Of a stretch of DNA of 64,000 nt, positions 36,873 to 46,156 are shown piece by piece. The stretch comes from Desulfocapsaceae bacterium (GTDB taxonomy: Bacteria; Desulfobacterota; Desulfobulbia; Desulfobulbales; Desulfocapsaceae), in assembly GCA_031292275.1 (NCBI GenBank), contig JARLHL010000023.1, forward strand, positions 1 to 64,000, given 5' to 3'. The position numbers and the translations under genes are program-made. The notes beneath the pieces were generated by a model, which made no database searches, was not told the DNA's origin, and saw only the letters and a program-made list of their open reading frames with translations. Position 1 is the first letter of the stretch. Every line of letters begins with the position of its first letter.

Positions 36873-39526
36873 TTAAAGAAATCCTGAAAAAATTTTCAAA
36901 GGACCAAGAGATGCAGCCGGCGCCCTCCCGCGGCCTGCGAGAACATGAGCGCCAGTTGATCGAACTCTGCCGGATGCCGCCGGCCAGGGCCCTGGAGGCC
37001 CTGGATTCTACCGCCAGCGGGCTGAGCGCAGAAGAAGCGGAACACCGTCTTGGCGAATACGGGCTCAACGAACTGTCCCATCTGAAGCATCTGAGCTTTT
37101 TTGCCGACATGGCCCATCGCTTTTCAAGCCCGCTGGTGGTTCAATTGCTGGTGATTGCGGTGGTGTCAGCCATAACCGGAGACATGATCTCGGCCTGTAT
37201 TGTCGGGGCCATGATCGTTCTCAGTGTCGGCCTGGCAGCCGTCCTCGACCGCAAGTCCAATATGGCCGTTGAGGCCCTGGGCAAACGGGTCCAGTCCCGG
37301 ACCCTGGTCCTGCGGGATGGCGCAGAATGTGAGATCAGGATCTCCAAGGTGGTTCCAGGCGACATCGTCCTGCTCTATGCCGGCTCCGTCGTCCCGGCCG
37401 ACCTCATCCTGATCTCCGCCAAAGACTTCTTCGTCGGCGAGTCGGCCCTGACCGGCGAGGCCATGCCGGTGGAAAAGACGGCCGGGACCGCAACGGCAGA
37501 GGTGCATACGGCTCTCGGACTCGGCAACGCCTGCTTCCTGGGGACCTCCGTCAACAGCGGCACCGCCCGGGGTGTGGTGGTGAACACCGGCACCCGAACC
37601 CTGTTCGGGGCCATCTCCGAGTCTCTGACCGGGATCAGGGAGGAGACCAGTTTCGACAAGGGCATCCGCGACTTCACCTGGCTGATGATTCGCTTCATGG
37701 TCGTCATGGTCTTTGCCGTCTTCATGATTGTCGGTATCACCAAGGGCAACTGGATGGAGGCCCTGATCTTCGGCCTGTCGGTTGCCGTCGGCCTGACCCC
37801 GGAGATGCTGCCGATGATCGTCACGGTCAACCTGGCCAAAGGGGCCCTGACCATGGCCAAGAAAAAGGTCATCGTCAAGCGGCTGCCCTCGATCCAGAAT
37901 TTCGGGGCCATCGATATCCTCTGCACGGACAAGACCGGGACGCTGACCCAGGACCGCGTTGTCCTTGAGCGGCATGTGGACCTCACCGGCCATACCAGCG
38001 AAGAGGTCCTGAACTATGCCTACCTGAACAGCTATTTCCAAACCGGCCTGCGCAATCTTATCGATCGGGCGGTACTCGAATTTGCCGATCTGGCCGTCGA
38101 GCAGCACTGCCGGCTGGTGGACGAGCTGCCCTTTGACTTTCAGCGGCGGCGGATGTCGGTGGTCGTGGACTACGAGGAGGACCACGTCCTTGTCTGCAAG
38201 GGCGCCGTCGAAGAGATCTACGGCTGCTGCAGCCATTATCAGATCGATGAGGAGGTCTATCCCCTCATCGATCTGCTCCGCGCTGACCTCTTCGAGGAAG
38301 TCGACAGGCTGAACCGCGACGGCTTCCGGGTCCTGGGGATCGCCTATAGGGAATTTCCGCGGACCCAGACCTCCTTCAGCGTCAAGGATGAAAGCAAACT
38401 GATTCTTCTGGGTTATATCGCTTTCTTTGACCCGCCCAAGGTCTCCGCCTCCGAGGCACTGACCCTGCTGACTACGGCCGGTGTCCGCCTCAAGGTACTG
38501 ACCGGCGACAATGGCTTGGTCACGGAAAAAATCTGTAATGACGTGGGCCTGCAGGTGAACCGGATTATCACCGGCGGCGAGATCGCCCGGATGGAGCAGG
38601 AAGAATTTGCGGCGGTGGTGTCGGAAAACGATGTCTTCGTCAAACTCTCTCCCGATCAGAAAGAACAGGTGGTCAGAGAACTGCGCCGCCAGGGGCATGT
38701 GGTCGGGTTTATCGGCGACGGGATCAACGATGCCCCGGCCCTGAAGGCGGCGGATGTCGGCATTTCCGTGGACTCGGCGGTGGATGTGGCCAAGGAGGCG
38801 GCGGACATCGTCCTGCTGGAAAAGAACCTTTTGGTCCTCGAAGAAGGCATCATGGAGGGCAGACGAGTTTTTGCCAATATCGTCAAGTATATCCGGATGG
38901 GCGCCAGCTCCAACTTCGGCAATATGTTCAGCGTGGTGGGGGCCAGTTACCTCTTGCCCTTCCTGCCCATGCAGCCGGTGCAGGTACTGGCCAATAATCT
39001 CCTGTACGATTTTTCCCAGACCGGGATCCCCACCGATAATGTCGATGAGGAGCTGATCCAGAAGCCCCTGAAATGGAACATCGAAAATATCAAGCGTTTC
39101 ATGTTCTTCGTCGGGCCCATGAGCTCGATATTCGACTACGCCACCTTTGCGCTGATGTGGTTTTTCTTCAAATGCAATATCTTTCTGGACCCGTCGGCAA
39201 GTGCGGTGCAGCGGGAGGTGGCGGAAAAACTTTTCCAGACCGGCTGGTTTGTGGAGTCATTGCTGACCCAGACCCTGATTGTCCATATCATCAGGACCAG
39301 AAAGATACCGGTTTTCGGCAGCCAGGCCTCCTTTCAGATGACCGTGACGACACTGGGCGTCATGGTTTTCGGTTCCTGGCTGCCCTACTCGCCTTTTGCC
39401 TCCCTTCTGGGCCTGGTTCCCCTGCCAGCCATTTACTGGCTCTGGATCGGAGGCTTTATGGCTGCTTACGCGGTCCTGACCTGTGGCGTGAAAAACTGGT
39501 TTTTTAACCATTTTGGAGGTGATTGA
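36869..39526 (+). CDS. mgtA: Magnesium-translocating P-type ATPase
   Basis: 885 residues of the P3B (MgtA/MgtB) family importing Mg2+. The phosphorylation site CTDKTGTLT has D354, the actuator loop reads LTGEAMPVEK, and the hinge GDGINDAPALKAAD is near residue 616. Membrane signature VGLTPEMLPMIVTVNLAKGA and NNLLYDFSQTGIPTDNVD are typical of MgtA. The N-terminus has the cation-ATPase region GEYGLNELSH. The start is placed at ATG 36869, which overlaps the leader ORF stop; ATG 36854 is an alternative. A PTS EIIA-like gene follows two bases after the stop. Confidence 0.94.
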   Translation: MIKEILKKFSKDQEMQPAPSRGLREHERQLIELCRMPPARALEALDSTASGLSAEEAEHRLGEYGLNELSHLKHLSFFADMAHRFSSPLVVQLLVIAVVSAITGDMISACIVGAMIVLSVGLAAVLDRKSNMAVEALGKRVQSRTLVLRDGAECEIRISKVVPGDIVLLYAGSVVPADLILISAKDFFVGESALTGEAMPVEKTAGTATAEVHTALGLGNACFLGTSVNSGTARGVVVNTGTRTLFGAISESLTGIREETSFDKGIRDFTWLMIRFMVVMVFAVFMIVGITKGNWMEALIFGLSVAVGLTPEMLPMIVTVNLAKGALTMAKKKVIVKRLPSIQNFGAIDILCTDKTGTLTQDRVVLERHVDLTGHTSEEVLNYAYLNSYFQTGLRNLIDRAVLEFADLAVEQHCRLVDELPFDFQRRRMSVVVDYEEDHVLVCKGAVEEIYGCCSHYQIDEEVYPLIDLLRADLFEEVDRLNRDGFRVLGIAYREFPRTQTSFSVKDESKLILLGYIAFFDPPKVSASEALTLLTTAGVRLKVLTGDNGLVTEKICNDVGLQVNRIITGGEIARMEQEEFAAVVSENDVFVKLSPDQKEQVVRELRRQGHVVGFIGDGINDAPALKAADVGISVDSAVDVAKEAADIVLLEKNLLVLEEGIMEGRRVFANIVKYIRMGASSNFGNMFSVVGASYLLPFLPMQPVQVLANNLLYDFSQTGIPTDNVDEELIQKPLKWNIENIKRFMFFVGPMSSIFDYATFALMWFFFKCNIFLDPSASAVQREVAEKLFQTGWFVESLLTQTLIVHIIRTRKIPVFGSQASFQMTVTTLGVMVFGSWLPYSPFASLLGLVPLPAIYWLWIGGFMAAYAVLTCGVKNWFFNHFGGD

Positions 39527-39528
39527 TC

Positions 39529-40341
39529 ATGGATACCCTTTTGGATGCCCTGCAGGAAGGCCGGCTCTTCGAACTTCCTGAAAACGATAAGGGCCACGCC
39601 CTGCAGTTTCTCGCCCATATTATCGAGGCTTTTCCGGAGATGCCTGCCGGAACCGATATCGTCGACCACGTCCTGAAGCGGGAGGAAACCACCATCACCG
39701 CCCTGGGAAACGGCTGGGCCTGTCCGCACGCCAGAATCACCTTCGATGAGGATCTGATGAGTGTCGTGGGATGGAGCCCCGCAGGCATTGAGTATGGGGC
39801 CCCGGACGGCAGGCCCGTGTCCATCATCGTCATGTATCTGGTGCCGGCCAATCAGCGTAACCATTTTCTGCGGGAGGTCTCCATCCTGGCCAAGGCCCTG
39901 GAGACCTACCCGGATCAGGAAAAGTTCCGGACGGCCAAGGACCTCAATGAGGTACGGAACTCTCTGCTTGATCTCATCGGCACCACCAAGGAGAACGTCG
40001 GCCCCGACGCACGGGCGAGGATGATCCGCCTGCAGGCCAAACCGACAGTCTCTTCGGCGGCGACCTTCCCCACCCAGGATCTCTCTCATCTGATCATGGA
40101 GCCTCTCACCCTTGTGGCAGGAGCCGGGCCCAGGGCCATCGTCCTGACCCAGAATGCCGAGTTGGCTGAACATCTGAACGCGGCCGCCGGGATGATGGAG
40201 AAGATCGAGGGCGATGGCATCTTCCAAAGCGGGGGATGGCGGGTGCTGCGGCGCCACGCGATTTCCTATCAGGGAGGAGTGGTCACCTACGACTGTCTGG
40301 CCATCAAGGCTGCCTTTCCCTTAGTTGCAGCGGGAAATTGA
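39529..40341 (+). CDS. PTS EIIA-type (fructose/Ntr) domain protein
   Basis: 270 residues. The first ~150 match the PTS_EIIA_2 fold, with the phospho-acceptor His67 in GNGWACPHARI and the VPANQRNHFLREVSILAKAL helix. The last ~110 residues are not recognised. GGAGG precedes ATG 39529, two bases after the mgtA stop, so the two are co-translated. No EI/HPr or sugar permease is nearby. A regulatory EIIA-Ntr-like role on Mg2+ transport is the simplest reading (inference). Confidence 0.85.
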   Translation: MDTLLDALQEGRLFELPENDKGHALQFLAHIIEAFPEMPAGTDIVDHVLKREETTITALGNGWACPHARITFDEDLMSVVGWSPAGIEYGAPDGRPVSIIVMYLVPANQRNHFLREVSILAKALETYPDQEKFRTAKDLNEVRNSLLDLIGTTKENVGPDARARMIRLQAKPTVSSAATFPTQDLSHLIMEPLTLVAGAGPRAIVLTQNAELAEHLNAAAGMMEKIEGDGIFQSGGWRVLRRHAISYQGGVVTYDCLAIKAAFPLVAAGN

Positions 40342-40388
40342 TCTGCAGGCGCAAAGACCCTTTTTCTGAACCCGCATCAGCAGAGGAA

Positions 40389-40646
40389 ATGTTATGGGTC
40401 AGATTTCAATCGGAACACCGACGTCAACCGGTTCCCAGAGGGCGTCCATATCTTATTGCGCAGGGCAATGCATCCGTTCGTCCAATCGAAATGCTGGGCG
40501 ATGAAGCCCGCCCAGCCAAAGCCGTTCTTTTGCCCGTGGATCATAATAAAGCCACCTGGCGAGACACCGCGTCGCAGCGCATTTTCCCTATCCTGTTAAT
40601 AGCTTTCGCTGTCGCCTGGCAAGTCTTATTTCGGACATTTACGTAA
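40389..40646 (+). CDS. Possible small tail-anchored protein
   Basis: An 85-codon frame ending in a hydrophobic tail (IFPILLIAFAVAWQVLF). The soluble part includes GRPYLIAQGNASVRPIEML. The ribosome site (AGAGGAA) is very close to the ATG and third-position GC is lower than in neighbours, so it may be a chance frame or an acquired gene. It follows the EIIA gene by 47 bases. Confidence 0.35.
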   Translation: MLWVRFQSEHRRQPVPRGRPYLIAQGNASVRPIEMLGDEARPAKAVLLPVDHNKATWRDTASQRIFPILLIAFAVAWQVLFRTFT

Positions 40647-40791
40647 TAAACACGATTCAGGAATTCCCGGTGGCGGAAGGGATATGATGCACCCTTTCTC
40701 CATCCCCTCAGGCCCGATATTCAGGCAGTATTGCAGATCCGCTCACAGATATTGAACTTTCTTCATTTCATGTGTATAGATACTATTCATA

Positions 40792-40807
40792 ATGTGCTTT
40801 TGCACAT
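40792..40807. promoter_or_regulatory. Palindromic operator-like site upstream of the persulfide reductase
   Basis: ATGTGC-TTTT-GCACAT is a perfect inverted repeat about 77 bases before the ATG at 40884. It could be a transcription-factor operator; the factor is unknown. Confidence 0.4.
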
Positions 40808-40883
40808 ATTACATTGTGGTATGCCAAGCCATGATGGCAAATTGAAAGAGGAACCCTGTAGCGGGAAAGAGAGAGGAGGAAGT

Positions 40884-42590
40884 ATGCCGAAAAGAGTAGT
40901 CATCATCGGGGCAGTGGCCCTGGGACCCAAGGTGGCCTGTCGTCTACGGCGCCTGGACCCTGATGTCGAGATCACCGTCATCGACCGGGACGATATGATT
41001 TCCTATGGCGGCTGCGGAATTCCCTATTATGTCGGAGGGGATGTCAACGAGATTGAGGATCTCTGCTCGACGGCCTCCCATGCCATCAGAGACCCCGAAT
41101 TTTTCCGGACCGGCAAGGGGATCGCCATGCTCACCCGGGTAGAGGCCCTGGCCATCGACCGGAAAGGGAAGCGGCTGAAGATCAGACACCTTGAGGATGG
41201 AAAAGAGGAGCACCTGAGTTACGACAAGCTGGTCATCGCCACGGGATCGGCCCCGGTGCGGCCGCCCTTTCCCGGTGCCGATCTCCCGAGGGTGAAGATC
41301 GTCTCGAACCTGCATGACGCCCAGGCCGTAAAAGACCTTCTGAAGCAGGGCAAGGTCGGACGGGCGGTGATCGTCGGGGCCGGGGCCATAGGCATCGAGC
41401 TGGCCGAAGCCATGACCGACCTCTGGGGCGTGGAAACAACCGTCATCGAACTAGCCGACCAGGTCCTGCCCGCGGCTCTCGGCAAGACCATCGGCAGGAT
41501 CGCCAAACGGCAGATGGAGGACCATGGCGTCAAGGTCATGCTCTCCGAGCGGGTGATCCGCATCGGCGAGGCCCCGGATACGGGAAGCCTGCTGGTCGAG
41601 ACTCTGTCCGAGACCCTGTCCTGCGATCTGGTGGTGCTCTCCACCGGCATCAGGCCCAATTCCATGATCGCCTCAGCGGCGGGACTGGCCGTTGGGAGGT
41701 CCGGCGGGATATTGGTGGACAGCCGTCTGCGCACCAGCGACCCGGACATCTACGCCAGCGGGGACTGCATCGAGTTGCGCCATCTGATCAGCGGCGAGAA
41801 CCAGATCATGCCGCTGGGCTCCCTGGCCAACCGCCAGGGGCGGATCATAGCCGACAATATCAGCGGCGGCAGCAGCCTGTTCACCGGCACCGTCGGCGCT
41901 TTCTGCCTCAAGGTCTTTGATCTCGGGATCAGCAAGGCCGGGCTGACCTTCCGCCAGGCCCGGGCCGCCGGTTTCGATCCTGTCTTCGCCGTGGTCTCGC
42001 AACCGGATCACGCCCATTTTTATCCCAGCGCCAATCTCATTTTCATGACCCTGATTGCCGACCGCCGGAGCCGAAAGATCCTGGGCATCGAGGCGGCGGG
42101 AAAAAACGGTGCTGCGGTCAAGGCCCGTGTCGACGCGGTAGCGGTGATGCTCCGGCACGGCCTGGACGTGGAGGATGTCTGCACCCTCGAAACCGGCTAT
42201 GCCCCGCCCTTTTCCTCCGCCATGGACGTCATCAATAACGCCGGCAATGTCCTCGACAATATCCTTGCAGGCAGGAACAGACCAATCGGTGCTGCGGAAT
42301 TCCTCGAAAAGCTCGCGGCCGGGGAAATGCAGGTCCTGGATGTGCGCGAGGCGCCCACAGCAAAACCCTTTGTCGATAAATATAAAGACAGGTGGCTGAA
42401 CATTCCCCTGCTGGAATTGCGTGCCCGGCTTGCGGAGCTCCCGCGCCAGACACCCCTGGGGCTTCTCTGCGATACCGGTCCCCGGTCCTACGAGGCCCAG
42501 GTAATCCTTGATGCCGGAGGAATCACCGACACCCTGAACCTCCAGGGCGGCTATGCGATGATCCTGGCCACCGGTTCCCCCCTTCTCTGA
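40884..42590 (+). CDS. FAD-dependent persulfide/CoA-disulfide reductase with rhodanese domain
   Basis: 568 residues. An N-terminal FAD/NAD(P) disulfide-reductase part has GAVALGPKVACRL, redox-active C44 in YGGCGIPYY, the NADH site VGAGAIGIELAEAM and TSDPDIYASGDC. A C-terminal rhodanese domain has C529 in CDTGPRS. This fusion and length match NADH-dependent persulfide reductases (Npsr) and CoADR-rhodanese proteins that reduce CoA or glutathione persulfides. That fits a sulfur-metabolising organism. GAGGAGG precedes the chosen ATG; upstream frame extension to 40731 is unsupported. Confidence 0.88.
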   Translation: MPKRVVIIGAVALGPKVACRLRRLDPDVEITVIDRDDMISYGGCGIPYYVGGDVNEIEDLCSTASHAIRDPEFFRTGKGIAMLTRVEALAIDRKGKRLKIRHLEDGKEEHLSYDKLVIATGSAPVRPPFPGADLPRVKIVSNLHDAQAVKDLLKQGKVGRAVIVGAGAIGIELAEAMTDLWGVETTVIELADQVLPAALGKTIGRIAKRQMEDHGVKVMLSERVIRIGEAPDTGSLLVETLSETLSCDLVVLSTGIRPNSMIASAAGLAVGRSGGILVDSRLRTSDPDIYASGDCIELRHLISGENQIMPLGSLANRQGRIIADNISGGSSLFTGTVGAFCLKVFDLGISKAGLTFRQARAAGFDPVFAVVSQPDHAHFYPSANLIFMTLIADRRSRKILGIEAAGKNGAAVKARVDAVAVMLRHGLDVEDVCTLETGYAPPFSSAMDVINNAGNVLDNILAGRNRPIGAAEFLEKLAAGEMQVLDVREAPTAKPFVDKYKDRWLNIPLLELRARLAELPRQTPLGLLCDTGPRSYEAQVILDAGGITDTLNLQGGYAMILATGSPLL

Positions 42591-42890
42591 CCCGTTCCTT
42601 CTCCCGCTTGGCTCAGCCGGGCGGGAGATCCCTGTTCATCGACTTTCTCCACCCTTGAAGGCCATGGGCTATTCTTTACGGGGTATGGCGCAGGGCGGAA
42701 ATCGCTTCAATCACGCTGATCTCCCCTCAGACCCCCAGCGAAGACCGCCGTATCTGTAATCGGCGTCATCTGCCCCCCCCGTCCCTGTCACGCGACGGGG
42801 CGAGAAGAACATATTGTTGATCGGCCCTTTGATGTTTATGATAATCGGCAAGGCAGCCAAAGGCCGAAGGCCGGTGCCAGCGTTTTATTG
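42591..42890. other. Spacer between reductase and ybbA-like gene
   Basis: About 300 bases. A GC-rich stem (CCCGC ... GCGGG, near 42613-42630) shortly after the reductase stop could be its terminator. No promoter was confidently read. Confidence 0.35.
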
Positions 42891-43613
42891 ATGGACAAGC
42901 AAACCCTTCTCCCACATGGACCTATGACCGAGACAATTCTCGAGGCCAGAAAACTGGCCAAGACCTATACCATCAACAACAGCGCCATCCTGATCCTGGA
43001 TGCCGTCTCCCTCACCATCGGCCAAGGAGAGTTTGCCGTGATCACCGGGGACAGCGGCAGCGGCAAGACCACCCTGCTGACCCTGCTCTCCGGTCTTGAC
43101 CGGCCGACCTCAGGCCGCGTGATCCTTGCAGGCCGAGATATCACCGATCTGGATGAGGATAGCCTGGCCCGGCTCCGCAATGAGCAGATCGGCTTTGTCT
43201 TTCAGGCCTTTCATCTGGTGCCGTCCCTCAACGCCATGGAAAATGTGATGTTTCCAGCCGAACTGAAAGGAGACAGGCTAGCCCGGGACAAGGCCTCTGC
43301 ACTGCTGCACAGGGTTGGCCTCTGGGAGCGCCGCCATCACTTTCCCGACCAGCTTTCCGGCGGCGAGAAGCAGCGGATAGCCATCTGCCGGGCGCTGATC
43401 AACAGCCCCCGCATCCTCTTTGCCGATGAGCCCACCGGCAATCTCGACTCGAAAAACAGCGATGCCATCGTCGATCTTCTTGCCGAACTCCATCGCGAAC
43501 AGGGCGCGACTCTGGTGCTCGCCACCCACAGCGCAGGCATCGCCGGACGGGCCCAGAGAATCATCCGGCTCAGCGATGGCCGCCTCAGCAACGGGTCGGG
43601 ATCGTCATGCTGA
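42891..43613 (+). CDS. ybbA: ABC transporter ATPase, YbbA/LolD type
   Basis: 240 residues with ATG 42891; ATG 42924 (MTETILEA) is another candidate and neither has a strong ribosome site. Walker A is GDSGSGKTT, signature LSGGEKQRIAICRAL, Walker B ILFADEPTGNLD, the MacB/LolD subfamily. It overlaps the permease gene by seven bases. The order ybbA-ybbP-tesA matches the E. coli locus. Confidence 0.9.
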   Translation: MDKQTLLPHGPMTETILEARKLAKTYTINNSAILILDAVSLTIGQGEFAVITGDSGSGKTTLLTLLSGLDRPTSGRVILAGRDITDLDEDSLARLRNEQIGFVFQAFHLVPSLNAMENVMFPAELKGDRLARDKASALLHRVGLWERRHHFPDQLSGGEKQRIAICRALINSPRILFADEPTGNLDSKNSDAIVDLLAELHREQGATLVLATHSAGIAGRAQRIIRLSDGRLSNGSGSSC

Positions 43614-46114
43614 ACCTGCGTTTTCTGCTCCGGGAACTGGTCCAGTCCAGAAAACAGGCAACGGTCTTCGTCCTCTGTGTCGCCCTGTCGATCTTCTCCA
43701 TGGTGGCGTTGAACAGCTTCAGGGATACCGTTCAGAATCTGGTGCTGGGCGATGCCCGCAGTCTGCAGGGAGGTGACCTCCTCCTTCACTCCCATTACCC
43801 GTTCGGCCCCGCCCTGATGCAGGCCGTGGCCGGTCTCGAACAGAGCGGACAGGTCAGGGGCACCAGGATCTACGAGTGTTACTCGGTAATCCGGCCCATG
43901 GCAGGGGTTCGCAGCCTGCTCAGCCGATTGAAGATCGTGGGTCCCGGCTATCCCCTCTACGGCAGGGTGGAACTGCAGTCGGGCCTGCCGCTGGAGACGG
44001 TCCTGACCGCAGGCAGGGTGGTAGCGGAACGGGAGGTCCTGGACCGGCTCGGCCTGCAGGTGGGGGACCAGGTGTATATCGGCAGCGCGGTGCTGACCAT
44101 CGCCGACATCATCCTCCGAGAGCCGGATCGGCCCGTGGAGGTCTTCGCCCTCGGCCCCAGGATCCTGATCAGCGAGGCGGATCTGGACCGGCTGCAACTC
44201 ATCGGCAAAGGCAGCCGTGTCGACTACGGCATCCTGCTCAAGATCCGAGACCGAGATGCGGATATCAAGGCCATAACAGCAGGCCTTTTGCGATCGGCCC
44301 AGCCGGAACAGGAACAGGTGAGCACCGCCCTGAATGCCCGTTCCGGAGTGAAGGTTTTCTTCGACAACCTGTTTTTCTTTCTGTCGCTGATCTCCATCTT
44401 CACCCTGCTGCTGGCGGGTATCGGCATGCAGACCTCCCTGGCCGCCCTCTTGCGCGGGAAGAGGACGACCCTGGCCATCATCAAGGCCATGGGCGCCTCC
44501 GGCGGCTTTCTCTTCAGGCATTATTTCGTCCTCACCCTGGGCCTGGGCCTGATCGGCAGCCTTACGGGCATGGCTCTGGGTGCTGCGGTCCAGCGCCTCC
44601 TGCCCGTCCTGTTCACAGGCCTTCTGCCGGCCGGCATAACACCTGCCCTGCGTCTGGCCGATGCCGGTCAGGGACTGCTGCTGGGGCTGCTGGTCGTGAT
44701 TTTCTTCACCTTCCTCCCTCTCCAGGGCCTGCGGCATATCAGACCGGCAGCCCTCTTCAGACAGGAGAACCAGAGCGGTACCAGAGGGATGCTCTTCTAT
44801 CCGACGGTGGCTGCAGGCCTGCTCCTGCTGGCCCTGCTGATCATCCGGCAGCTGCAGGACCTGCGGATCGGCCTGTACTTCATCGCCGGGGCCCTTGCCC
44901 TGATCGCCTGCATCTGGCTGTTGACCAGGGCTCTGCTTGCCGCAAGCGCAAAGATCCGCAGCCCTTTTCTCGGACTGCGCCAGGCCCATAAGAGCCTGTT
45001 CCGGCCAGGCAACGCCACCGGCTCCATCATCGTCACCCTGGCCTGTGCCCTGTCGGTACTCCTGGCCATCTATCTGGTCAGGACCAACCTGGAGGCCACC
45101 TATGTCGAATCCTACCCGCCGGAGGCCCCCAATCTCTTTTTCCTTGATATTCAGCCGGACCAGCGGCAGGCCTTCATCCGGAAGACCGGCCAGGCTCCCC
45201 AGCTTTTTCCGGTAGTCAGGGCCCGTCTTGTCTCCATCAACGGCCAGCCGGTCAGGGAGCGGCAACAGCCGCAGCAGCGGGGAGACAGCCTGACCCGGGA
45301 GTTCAGCCTCACATACAGGAACAACCTGCTGGCGGACGAGGTGGTCAGTGAAGGCGGCTCCCTCTTCCGGAGGGACAGGTCGGGAGCCGTCCCCCTGCAG
45401 GTGTCGGTCCTGGATACAGTGGCGGAGATGGGGGATATGCATCTGGGCGACAGATTGGAATTCAATATCCAGGGTGTGCCCCTGCAGGCACAGATCAGCA
45501 GCATCAGGACCAGGACGAAATCCCGACTCTACCCCTTTTTCTACTTCGTCTTCCCCGAGGAATTTCTGCGCGATGCCCCCCAGACCTCCTTTGCGGCCCT
45601 GCATATTGATCCTCAGGAGATCACCGGTATGGAGAACAGAATCGTCAGCGCCTTTCCGAACATCAGTTTCATCAATATGGCCCAGACGGCGGCGGAACTG
45701 GGAGAGCTTGCCCGCAGGCTGGCCGGCATCGTCAATTTTTTCGCCGGTTTCTCCATCCTGGCCGGCACCTTGATCATAATCGGCTCTATCCTGGCGACCA
45801 GGCTGGCAAGGGTCCGGGAAGCGGTGTATTATACAATCCTGGGTGCCGACTCCCGTTTTGTACTGTCGGTCTTTATCTACGAGCACTTGCTGCTGGGCCT
45901 TTTCAGCTCGCTTATAGCTGTGATGCTGGCGCAACTGGGAAGCTGGGCACTCTGCCGATTTCTCTTCAACATCGGCTACTTGCCCCACTGGTCTGTCAGC
46001 TTCCTGTTGATCGTGCTGACGCCCCTGCTGGTCGTCGTCATAGGGCTTTTGAGTTCGGCAGGTATCCTCCGGCAGAGGCCTGCCCAGATCCTGCGGGAGC
46101 AGACCGGTGAATAA
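43607..46114 (+). CDS. ybbP: FtsX-like ABC permease, YbbP type
   Basis: 835 residues with two FtsX-like repeats and about ten membrane helices: an initial helix near residues 15-35, a large periplasmic domain, helices near 260-400, a second core at 400-510, a second periplasmic domain, and a terminal three-helix FtsX unit. Size and layout match YbbP, partner of YbbA. The pair is thought to act in envelope lipid or small-molecule export, but the substrate is unproven. Confidence 0.9.
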   Translation: MLNLRFLLRELVQSRKQATVFVLCVALSIFSMVALNSFRDTVQNLVLGDARSLQGGDLLLHSHYPFGPALMQAVAGLEQSGQVRGTRIYECYSVIRPMAGVRSLLSRLKIVGPGYPLYGRVELQSGLPLETVLTAGRVVAEREVLDRLGLQVGDQVYIGSAVLTIADIILREPDRPVEVFALGPRILISEADLDRLQLIGKGSRVDYGILLKIRDRDADIKAITAGLLRSAQPEQEQVSTALNARSGVKVFFDNLFFFLSLISIFTLLLAGIGMQTSLAALLRGKRTTLAIIKAMGASGGFLFRHYFVLTLGLGLIGSLTGMALGAAVQRLLPVLFTGLLPAGITPALRLADAGQGLLLGLLVVIFFTFLPLQGLRHIRPAALFRQENQSGTRGMLFYPTVAAGLLLLALLIIRQLQDLRIGLYFIAGALALIACIWLLTRALLAASAKIRSPFLGLRQAHKSLFRPGNATGSIIVTLACALSVLLAIYLVRTNLEATYVESYPPEAPNLFFLDIQPDQRQAFIRKTGQAPQLFPVVRARLVSINGQPVRERQQPQQRGDSLTREFSLTYRNNLLADEVVSEGGSLFRRDRSGAVPLQVSVLDTVAEMGDMHLGDRLEFNIQGVPLQAQISSIRTRTKSRLYPFFYFVFPEEFLRDAPQTSFAALHIDPQEITGMENRIVSAFPNISFINMAQTAAELGELARRLAGIVNFFAGFSILAGTLIIIGSILATRLARVREAVYYTILGADSRFVLSVFIYEHLLLGLFSSLIAVMLAQLGSWALCRFLFNIGYLPHWSVSFLLIVLTPLLVVVIGLLSSAGILRQRPAQILREQTGE

Positions 46115-46156
46115 GGCCTGGCTGCTGCACTCCTGCCAGCCATAATGAGGGTTCAT

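Noticed and set aside
37166-38698. 510-codon minus-strand frame
   Set aside because: Antisense of mgtA, which has all P-type ATPase motifs. Composition (His/Asp/Gly/Gln) is that of a shadow frame.
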